7,231 nt of DNA from Candidatus Omnitrophota bacterium (GTDB taxonomy: Bacteria; Ratteibacteria; UBA8468; B48-G9; DTJG01). The notes below the pieces were generated by a model. The model was not told where the DNA came from, ran no database searches, and saw only the letters and a program-made list of their open reading frames with translations. The position numbers and the translations under genes were made by a program. Where the stretch lies: contig JAMWBX010000061.1 in NCBI GenBank assembly GCA_023818725.1, positions 1 to 7,231 of the forward strand. The letters are read 5' to 3'. Positions within the stretch are counted from its first letter, which is position 1; the number at the start of each line of letters is the position of its first letter. Shown here one piece after another: positions 1-5,506 of the stretch.

Positions 1-617
1 AAACCTATGAGATTATGCATCCGAGGATGGTTGGCATACCGGAAAGCACTCTCGTTCTAGGGAAACATTCAGGAAGGCATGCGTTGAAATTGAGACTTAA
101 ATCGCTTGGAATTTCTGTTGAGGAAGATATTTTGAATAAAATTTTTGAGCAATTCAAAAGACTAGCTGATAAAAAAAAGGAGATAAACGATCTTGACCTT
201 CTTGTGCTTGCCGAGCAAGTAACAATGCCTGCTGTCAAATCTGTTTATAAGCTTGAATATTTCCATATTATTTCAGGTACTTCAACCCTTCCAAGCGCAA
301 CTGTTCAAATTCGAAAAGAGGACAGGATTTTTGAGGACGCCTCTTTAGGAGATGGACCAGTAGACGCACTCTACAGGGCTATAGACAGAATCGTGAAGTT
401 ATCTCCAAAACTTGCAGAGTATAGAATTTCAGCTGTGAGCGGTGGAAAGGATGCTCAGGGAGAAGTGATAGTTTCTCTTGTTATTGATGGGGTGAATGTA
501 GCTGGCAAGGGCATCAGTACCGATATTATCGAAGCAAGTGCAATAGCTTACATTAATGCAATAAACCAGTATCTTGCAAGAAAAAGTATCTGTAAGAAAA
601 AATACAGGGGCACCTGA
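1..617 (+). CDS. leuA: 2-isopropylmalate synthase, C-terminal part (5' end outside window)
   Basis: This is the C-terminal 204 residues of 2-isopropylmalate synthase, which condenses acetyl-CoA with 2-oxoisovalerate in the first committed step of leucine synthesis. The reading frame is open from position 3 to the TGA at 615-617 and begins with TYEIM, so the Met at position 15 is internal and not a start. TYEIM followed by LVLGKHSGRHAL is characteristic of LeuA; citramalate synthases have a different sequence here. About 55 helical residues follow, ending in the subdomain stretch FKRLADKKKEINDLDL. The regulatory LeuA dimer domain then runs from about position 240 to 590, with SGTS, GDGPVDALYRAIDRI and STDIIEASAIAYINAIN. 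In the family this domain binds leucine for feedback inhibition, so end-product control is expected. The catalytic TIM barrel lies upstream of the window. leuC follows after 50 bp. Identification is firm. Confidence 0.95.
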   Translation, partial: TYEIMHPRMVGIPESTLVLGKHSGRHALKLRLKSLGISVEEDILNKIFEQFKRLADKKKEINDLDLLVLAEQVTMPAVKSVYKLEYFHIISGTSTLPSATVQIRKEDRIFEDASLGDGPVDALYRAIDRIVKLSPKLAEYRISAVSGGKDAQGEVIVSLVIDGVNVAGKGISTDIIEASAIAYINAINQYLARKSICKKKYRGT

Positions 618-654
618 TCTTTTTTCCCTAGAAATAAATTTCTTATGACGCGAT

Positions 655-663
655 AGAAGAAGG
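655..663 (+). promoter_or_regulatory. Ribosome binding site of leuC
   Basis: The purine-rich AGAAGAAGG ends 4 nt before the ATG at 668, a rather short spacing. It supports that start, which also gives the usual N-terminus ([11 protein letters not shown]) of short LeuC proteins. An ATG at 645 is out of frame and reaches a stop after three codons. Confidence 0.5.
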
Positions 664-667
664 TCCT

Positions 668-1924
668 ATGACGATTACAGAGAAAATACTTGCTGCACAT
701 TGTGGGTTTGATGAGGTTTTCCCTGGGCAGTTTATCGAGGCTAATGTTGATCTGATTCTTGCGAATGATATTACAGGTCCTCTTGCGATTGAGGAATTTG
801 AAAAGGCGGATGCCAAAAAGGTTTTTGATCCTTCGAAAATAGTTCTTGTACCAGATCATTTCACTCCGTGTAAAGACATTAAAAGTGCCGAAATGGTTAA
901 GGTTTTAAGAAATTTTTCTAAAAAACACAGGACAAGATTCTATGATGTTGGAAGGGTTGGAATTGAACATGCACTTCTTCCTGAAGAGGGATTGATACTT
1001 GCAGGCAGCTTGATTATTGGAGCAGATAGCCATAGCTGTACATATGGTGCGGTTGGTGCATTTTCAACCGGTGTTGGCAGTACGGACGTGGCATTTGCAT
1101 TTATTACGGGGAAAATATGGTTGAAGGTTCCACCTTCGATAAAATTTATATATACCGGAAGATGTAGTAGGTTTACCGGTGGAAAAGACATCATTCTTTA
1201 TACTATAGGCAAAATTGGAGTTGATGGTGCAAGATACAAAGCAATGGAGTTTGAAGGAGAGGCAATTGAAAACCTTTCAATGGATGACAGATTTACAATT
1301 TGTAATATGGCGATCGAAGCAGGTGCAAAAAATGGAATTATTGCGCCGGATACGATTACCGAGGAATTTCTACTTTCGGTTTCCAGGGGAAAAGGGATAT
1401 TTTATAAAAGTGACAGGGATGCGAAGTACGAAAACATTATTGAAATAGATGTTAGTTCAATCGGGCCACAGGTTGCCGCGCCTCATCTTCCTTCGAATTC
1501 CAGAGATGTCAGAGAATTTTCAGATGTGAGAATAGACCAGGTAGTGATAGGTTCATGCACAAATGGAAGAATATCTGATCTTAGAAAGGCAGCAATGATA
1601 GCGAAAGGTAAGTCGGTTCATTCAGATGTCAGGGTTATAATAATTCCAGCCACACAGAAGATTTACCAGCAGGCATTAAAAGAAGGATTGATTCATATTT
1701 TTATGGATGCGGGTTGCGTGATAAGTCCGCCAACATGTGGTCCTTGTCTTGGCGGACATATGGGCGTTCTGGCAAAAGGGGAAGTCGCAATTGCTACAAC
1801 CAACAGAAATTTTATAGGGAGAATGGGACATCCTGAAAGTTTTGTATATCTTTCTAACCCTGAGGTTGCCATGGCTTCTGCAATAAAAGGCAGGATTTCA
1901 CATCCAGAAGAGGTTTTGAAATGA
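668..1924 (+). CDS. leuC: 3-isopropylmalate dehydratase large subunit (short LeuC type)
   Basis: This is the large subunit of isopropylmalate isomerase, which with LeuD converts 2-isopropylmalate to 3-isopropylmalate in the cytoplasm. It is an aconitase-family protein of 418 residues. The three ligands of the [4Fe-4S] cluster are visible: Cys297 in IGSCTNGR and Cys357/Cys360 in the CGPC motif. Other family blocks are [14 protein letters not shown] (62-75), [11 protein letters not shown] (98-108), [11 protein letters not shown] (118-128) and GVGSTD (135-140). The length and the block [19 protein letters not shown] match the short LeuC2-type subunits found in archaea and many bacteria, not the roughly 466-residue enterobacterial form. 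That short class also includes homoaconitases, but the neighbours leuA, leuD and leuB support the leucine pathway. The stop overlaps the leuD start as ATGA. Identification is firm; the substrate assignment rests partly on context. Confidence 0.95.
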   Translation: MTITEKILAAHCGFDEVFPGQFIEANVDLILANDITGPLAIEEFEKADAKKVFDPSKIVLVPDHFTPCKDIKSAEMVKVLRNFSKKHRTRFYDVGRVGIEHALLPEEGLILAGSLIIGADSHSCTYGAVGAFSTGVGSTDVAFAFITGKIWLKVPPSIKFIYTGRCSRFTGGKDIILYTIGKIGVDGARYKAMEFEGEAIENLSMDDRFTICNMAIEAGAKNGIIAPDTITEEFLLSVSRGKGIFYKSDRDAKYENIIEIDVSSIGPQVAAPHLPSNSRDVREFSDVRIDQVVIGSCTNGRISDLRKAAMIAKGKSVHSDVRVIIIPATQKIYQQALKEGLIHIFMDAGCVISPPTCGPCLGGHMGVLAKGEVAIATTNRNFIGRMGHPESFVYLSNPEVAMASAIKGRISHPEEVLK

Positions 1925-2412
1925 AAATAAGAGGAAAGGCTTGGAAATTCGGTGACCATATCAATACAGACGACATTATTGCAGCAAGATATCTAAATAC
2001 GACGGATATCTCTGAGCTGTCATTGCATTGTATGGAAACCATTTCCCCGGGTTTTTCAAAAAAGATTGCAAAGGGAGATATTATTGTAGCCGGAGAAAAT
2101 TTTGGATGCGGTTCAAGTCGTGAGCACGCGCCAATTGCGATAAAGGGATGCGGAATTTCCCTTGTTATAGCGAAAAGTTTTGCAAGGATTTTCTTCAGAA
2201 ATGCGATAAATATTGGTCTTCCAATTGTTGAAACTAATTTTGTAGGAAGGATTTTTCAGGACGATATCGTTGAGGTTGATCTTGACAAGGGAACAATTGT
2301 AAACATAACACGTAACCAAACAGGAGACTTTATTAAATATCCTGAATTTCTTCAAATGATTATAAAAAGCGGAGGATTGATGCAATGGGCAAAGGAAAAG
2401 TATATAAAATAG
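1921..2412 (+). CDS. leuD: 3-isopropylmalate dehydratase small subunit (short LeuD type)
   Basis: This is the small, swivelling subunit that completes the isopropylmalate isomerase active site on LeuC. It has 163 residues, the usual size of the short LeuD2 class; enterobacterial LeuD has about 200. Visible motifs are the N-terminal [21 protein letters not shown] and the signature [18 protein letters not shown] (58-75), with Ser65, Ser66 and Arg67 in the catalytic loop. [18 protein letters not shown] (84-101) is also typical. The ATG at 1921 overlaps the leuC TGA (ATGA), and an AGAAGAGG-like stretch lies just upstream, so the two subunits are probably translationally coupled, as suits a 1:1 heterodimer. 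The last 28 bp, encoding the tail QWAKEKYIK, also encode the start of LeuB in another frame. Identification is firm. Confidence 0.95.
   Translation: MKIRGKAWKFGDHINTDDIIAARYLNTTDISELSLHCMETISPGFSKKIAKGDIIVAGENFGCGSSREHAPIAIKGCGISLVIAKSFARIFFRNAINIGLPIVETNFVGRIFQDDIVEVDLDKGTIVNITRNQTGDFIKYPEFLQMIIKSGGLMQWAKEKYIK
2371..2375 (+). promoter_or_regulatory. Ribosome binding site of leuB inside leuD
   Basis: GGAGG lies 9 nt before the ATG at 2385. It decides the LeuB start and shows that the 28-bp overlap with leuD is real: this strong site lies within leuD codons, so leuB can be initiated while leuD is still being translated. Confidence 0.75.
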
Positions 2413-3461
2413 GTGTTATTCCTGGAGATGGGGTAGGACCTGAAATTATCAACGCCGGATTGGAAGTTTTGAAATCTGCGTCAAGCAGGTTTGAATTTCG
2501 CCTCGAAACCGTTCATTATGATTTTGGCGGAGATAGATATTTAAGAACCGGTGAAACCTTGCCTGATTCAGCAATAGAGGAATTCAAAAAACTGGATGCG
2601 ATTTATCTTGGCGCGATAGGTCATCCAGATGTGAAGCCAGGCATACTTGAAAAGGGAATCCTGCTCAAAATCAGATTTGATCTTGATCAGTATATAAATC
2701 TAAGACCAGTAAAACTTTACCCAGGTGTCTGGACGCCTTTAAAGGACAAAGGGCCAGAACATATAGATTATGTTGTTGTGCGGGAAAATACAGAAGGCGC
2801 GTATTGCGGTATCGGAGGCTTTTTTAAAAAAGATACGCAGGATGAGATCGCAACTCAACTGGATATAAATACACGCAAAGGCGTGGAAAGATGCGTCAGA
2901 TACGCATTTGAACTTGCTCGTAATAGAAACAAGAAGAAGACATTGACATGTGTTGATAAGGCAAATGTATTGACTTTTTCCGGCGATTTATGGAGAAGAA
3001 CCTGTCGGGATGTAAACAGGGATTACCCGGATATAAAACTGGATTACGCTTTTGTTGACGCAGCATGCATGTGGATGGTGAAAAATCCTGAGTGGTTTGA
3101 TGTGATAGTTACAAACAATATGTTTGGTGATATCATTACGGATCTAGCAGCCATTACCCAGGGAGGTTTAGGAGTTGCCGCAGGTGGAAATATCAACCCT
3201 GAAGGTGTCAGCATGTTTGAACCCATTCATGGTTCTGCCCCTAAATATGCAGGTAAGAATGTAATATGTCCGGTAGCAACGATTGCTGCAGGTGCAATGA
3301 TGCTTAATGTTCTTGGAGAGAAAAAAGCTGCTGATTGTATAGAGAAAGCAATCAGTAAAGCACTTTCTGAAAAGCATATCAAAAGTCTTGAAGCAGGTAG
3401 GATGGGTATGGGAACATCTGAAGCTGGTGAATTGATTGCAAAATTTGTTTCTGAGATTTAA
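2385..3461 (+). CDS. leuB: 3-isopropylmalate dehydrogenase with NADP-type coenzyme loop
   Basis: This enzyme oxidises and decarboxylates 3-isopropylmalate to 2-oxoisocaproate, the third step specific to leucine synthesis. The 358 residues form a complete beta-decarboxylating dehydrogenase. Expected catalytic residues are present: Arg97, Arg107, Arg133, Tyr140, Lys192 and Asp225, Asp249, Asp253 for substrate, metal and catalysis. Leu93 and Leu94 before Arg97 match the hydrophobic pocket for the isobutyl group, which favours isopropylmalate over isocitrate. Blocks such as [18 protein letters not shown] (91-108) resemble the actinobacterial LeuB subtype. In the coenzyme loop [14 protein letters not shown] (283-296), Lys287-Tyr288 and Ile294 replace the Asp-Ile and Ala of NAD-dependent enzymes and match NADP-dependent isocitrate dehydrogenase, so NADP use is inferred. 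The start is set by GGAGG at 2371 and overlaps leuD by 28 bp. The family call is firm; a related tartrate or malate dehydrogenase is less likely given the cluster. Confidence 0.93.
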   Translation: MGKGKVYKIGVIPGDGVGPEIINAGLEVLKSASSRFEFRLETVHYDFGGDRYLRTGETLPDSAIEEFKKLDAIYLGAIGHPDVKPGILEKGILLKIRFDLDQYINLRPVKLYPGVWTPLKDKGPEHIDYVVVRENTEGAYCGIGGFFKKDTQDEIATQLDINTRKGVERCVRYAFELARNRNKKKTLTCVDKANVLTFSGDLWRRTCRDVNRDYPDIKLDYAFVDAACMWMVKNPEWFDVIVTNNMFGDIITDLAAITQGGLGVAAGGNINPEGVSMFEPIHGSAPKYAGKNVICPVATIAAGAMMLNVLGEKKAADCIEKAISKALSEKHIKSLEAGRMGMGTSEAGELIAKFVSEI

Positions 3462-3462
3462 C

Positions 3463-3467
3463 AGGTG
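3463..3467 (+). promoter_or_regulatory. Ribosome binding site of bioY (decides the start)
   Basis: AGGTG lies 6 nt before the ATG at 3474. In-frame GTG (3465) and TTG (3468) codons would give slightly longer proteins, but they have no good site upstream. ATG 3474 is therefore preferred, giving a 12-bp gap after leuB. Confidence 0.5.
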
Positions 3468-3473
3468 TTGATC

Positions 3474-4085
3474 ATGGAACAAGCTATTAAAAAATGGAGA
3501 GACCGCTGCCATGTTTATTATGATTGGATAAGCAGTGCTACCTTTGTAGAGAGGCTTTTACTTTCTTTTGCTTTTTCCTTTTTAACAGGTGTTTCTGCAC
3601 AGATATTTATAAAATTGCCTTTCACTCCGGTGCCTGTTACAGGACAGGTTTTTGTGGTTCTTTTAGGTGGAGCTCTACTGGGTAAGAGTCTGGCGGGCCT
3701 CAGTCAGATAATATATTTTTTTGGCGGTATGGCGGGGATACCATGGTTTGCTGCAGGCAATTGCGGAATGGTTTTACTACCCAGCTTTGGGTATATTATA
3801 GGTTTTATCCCTGCTGCATTTTTTGTTGGATGGCTTTTTGACAGAGGAATAAGGTGGCAAAGTATCTCTAGACAGATATTTGCAATGCTTGCAGGAGTTG
3901 CAATTATATATTGTTGCGGAGCTATCTGGTTCTCGGTTTTTATGCAAACAGGATTAAAGACGACATTGCTTATGGCTGTGGCACCATTTATTCCTGTTGA
4001 TATTGTGAAGGCCTATTTTGCTGCTTATTTAGTGGCTTTTTGTTCTCCGCGGAGTTTTTCCAATGAAAGATCTTTTAAAAATTAG
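3474..4085 (+). CDS. bioY: BioY family biotin transporter (ECF S component)
   Basis: This is an integral membrane protein of the BioY family, the biotin-binding S component of energy-coupling-factor transporters. With the ATG start it has 203 residues and about six hydrophobic segments, roughly at 27-42, 56-70, 74-90, 103-121, 136-157 and 164-188. Family hallmarks are KLPFTPVPVTGQVFVVLLGGALLG (47-70), FGYIIGF (105-111) and PFIPVDIVKAYFAA (171-184). The Asp176/Lys179 pair sits where BioY structures have residues contacting biotin, as I recall. The usual Gly before this Asp is Val175, and the glycine-rich loop reads AAGNCG, so the protein is somewhat divergent. No EcfA or EcfT gene is in the window, so it may work alone or with a shared module elsewhere. 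The last 23 bp overlap the next gene, giving a short hydrophilic tail. The family is clear; biotin as the substrate is inferred. Confidence 0.88.
   Translation: MEQAIKKWRDRCHVYYDWISSATFVERLLLSFAFSFLTGVSAQIFIKLPFTPVPVTGQVFVVLLGGALLGKSLAGLSQIIYFFGGMAGIPWFAAGNCGMVLLPSFGYIIGFIPAAFFVGWLFDRGIRWQSISRQIFAMLAGVAIIYCCGAIWFSVFMQTGLKTTLLMAVAPFIPVDIVKAYFAAYLVAFCSPRSFSNERSFKN
4051..4054 (+). promoter_or_regulatory. Ribosome binding site of the DUF1284 gene inside bioY
   Basis: GGAG lies 8 nt before the ATG at 4063. It is the right half of a perfect 10-bp palindrome, CTCCGCGGAG at 4045-4054, so the site could be partly masked by local pairing until ribosomes translating bioY pass. The masking is inference. 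Confidence 0.55.
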
Positions 4086-4491
4086 ACCTCATCATCTTTT
4101 TTGTTTGCTTGGTTTCAAGGGGATCGGTTACAGCGAAACTTTTGTGAAAAATATGGATAAAATTTTAAATATGATAAAGGAAGATCCTGAACTAAAAGTT
4201 AATCTGGTTATGGGTGGTGATGATATCTGTGCTTTCTGCCCTTATTTTTCGAACATGAAGTGCGTGAAAAAGTCAGATTCAGAGATCATTTTAAGGGATA
4301 AAGAACGAAGAATTATTTCGATTATGGATGTTGATATACCAAGTAGCGCAAAGTTGAGTGAACTGTATAAAAAAATAAGGGATAGGTTTGCTGTAGATAT
4401 GCTTGATAACCTGTGCAAGGACTGTCAATGGTATTCAATGGGTGATTGCAAAACAGGATTAAGAATGCTTAAAAGGGGTGAGTATTTATGA
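4063..4491 (+). CDS. DUF1284 cysteine-rich protein of unknown function
   Basis: This is a small cytoplasmic protein of 142 residues, a typical length for the DUF1284 family, which has no established biochemical role that I know of. The N-terminal signature IRPHHLFCLLGFKGIGYS (7-24) is diagnostic, with His10, His11 and Cys14. GDDICAFCP (52-60) follows with Cys56 and Cys59, then Cys67, then a C-terminal CKDCQWYSMGDC block with Cys118, Cys121 and Cys129. Seven cysteines in CxxC-like spacing plus the paired histidines suggest a bound metal or iron-sulfur cluster; that is inference. There is no signal peptide or membrane segment. The start overlaps bioY by 23 bp and the stop overlaps the asd start as ATGA, so it is co-translated with both. 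Its position does not reveal its job. Confidence 0.88.
   Translation: MKDLLKIRPHHLFCLLGFKGIGYSETFVKNMDKILNMIKEDPELKVNLVMGGDDICAFCPYFSNMKCVKKSDSEIILRDKERRIISIMDVDIPSSAKLSELYKKIRDRFAVDMLDNLCKDCQWYSMGDCKTGLRMLKRGEYL
4474..4478 (+). promoter_or_regulatory. Ribosome binding site of asd
   Basis: AGGGG, within AAAAGGGGTGAG, lies 9 nt before the ATG at 4488, inside the last DUF1284 codons. It supports the ATGA overlap start, which places the dinucleotide-binding motif at the expected distance from the N-terminus. Confidence 0.65.
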
Positions 4492-5504
4492 GAAAATACA
4501 ATGTTGCAGTTGTTGGTGCAGGAATGGTAGGAAAAAAAATGGTGGAGGTTTTGCTTGAGAGAAACTTTCCAATGGCAAACCTGAAGATTTTTGCAACCAA
4601 GGAAAGAACCGAAATTATTGCCGGCAGATCTTTTGTTGTTGAGAAGGCATCAGAAGACTCTTTTAATGGCATAGATTTTGCCTTTTTTGCTGGCACTGAG
4701 GGTGAAAAAGGGGCAAGTAAAGAATTTGCCTGGTTGGCCGTGGAAAAAGGAGCGATTGTGATTGACAACGGTGGGGATTTCAGGATGCATCCGGACGTAC
4801 CTCTGGTGATACCGGAGGTGAATCCTGAACATGTAAAAAAACACAGAGGTTTGATTGCAAATCCGAATTGTTCAACAATAATAATGCTTATGGCTGTCGC
4901 TCCCCTTGACAGAGAATATCGTGTAAAAAGAATAATTGTTTCCACATATCAGGCAGTTTCAGGAACAGGAAGTAAAGCAGTTGAAGAACTTAAAACTCAG
5001 ACCAATCAATATCTGGCAGGACAAAAGATTACGATAGATGTCTATCCTCACAGAATTCTTTTCAATGTCATACCTCAGGTTGGAAGTCTGTCAGATTTGT
5101 TTCCAGGGTACTATACTGAAGAAGTCAAGATGATTCAGGAAACAAGAAAAATTCTTGATCGCCAGGATATCATGATTTCCGCCACCTGTGTCAGGGTGCC
5201 TGTTTTTAACGGGCATTCAGAAGCAATAACTGTTCAGTTTGAATCTACTCCAGATTTGCAAAGATGCCGTGAGATTCTTTCGTCCACGGAAGGCGTACAT
5301 CTTCTGGACGAGCCGGAAAAATCGATATATCCGATGCCTGTTGATGTTTCTGGAAGGGACGATGTCTTTGTCGGCAGGATTCGCGTCAATACGGCTATTG
5401 AAAATGCTGTCGATTTGTGGGTGGTAGGTGATAATATAAAAAAAGGTGCTGCCCTGAATGCTGTGCAGATTGCAGAAAAAATGATTGAAATGGGTCTAGC
5501 CTAA
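4488..5504 (+). CDS. asd: Aspartate-semialdehyde dehydrogenase
   Basis: This enzyme reduces beta-aspartyl phosphate with NADPH to aspartate semialdehyde, the branch point to lysine/diaminopimelate, threonine and methionine. The 338 residues are full length for the bacterial enzyme. The Rossmann motif VVGAGMVGKKM (8-18) opens the protein. Cys128 in NPNCST is the catalytic nucleophile, Gln155 lies in TYQAVSGTG, and Arg236 and His243 in CVRVPVFNGHSE are the substrate-binding and acid-base residues. Arg99 is kept for the substrate phosphate. The C-terminal block VVGDNIKKGAALNAVQIAE is typical. The segment usually reading DNSSAFRM is DNGGDFRM here (93-100). The gene overlaps DUF1284 as ATGA and ends 2 bp before the stop of the convergent gene. 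The order leuC-leuD-leuB-asd occurs in other bacteria such as Pseudomonas. Identification is firm. Confidence 0.96.
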   Translation: MRKYNVAVVGAGMVGKKMVEVLLERNFPMANLKIFATKERTEIIAGRSFVVEKASEDSFNGIDFAFFAGTEGEKGASKEFAWLAVEKGAIVIDNGGDFRMHPDVPLVIPEVNPEHVKKHRGLIANPNCSTIIMLMAVAPLDREYRVKRIIVSTYQAVSGTGSKAVEELKTQTNQYLAGQKITIDVYPHRILFNVIPQVGSLSDLFPGYYTEEVKMIQETRKILDRQDIMISATCVRVPVFNGHSEAITVQFESTPDLQRCREILSSTEGVHLLDEPEKSIYPMPVDVSGRDDVFVGRIRVNTAIENAVDLWVVGDNIKKGAALNAVQIAEKMIEMGLA

Positions 5505-5506
5505 AA

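Noticed and set aside
15..617. Reading the first gene as a complete 200-residue protein starting at position 15
   Set aside because: The frame is open upstream and the Met belongs to the conserved TYEIM motif of LeuA, so the gene is truncated by the window and is not a stand-alone regulatory domain.
548..859. 103-codon minus-strand open frame across the leuA-leuC gap
   Set aside because: It overlaps conserved ends of leuA and leuC. The product is basic and Phe/Arg-rich with no motif, so it is taken as a shadow.
3168..3512. 114-codon minus-strand open frame across the leuB-bioY junction
   Set aside because: It covers the conserved LeuB coenzyme loop on the other strand, and the Cys/His-rich translation has no regular metal-binding spacing.
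4469..4945. 158-codon minus-strand open frame opposite asd
   Set aside because: It lies entirely over the well-supported asd gene and the end of DUF1284. Its translation is low-complexity Ser/Thr/Phe-rich with no recognisable motif, as expected from an antisense shadow.
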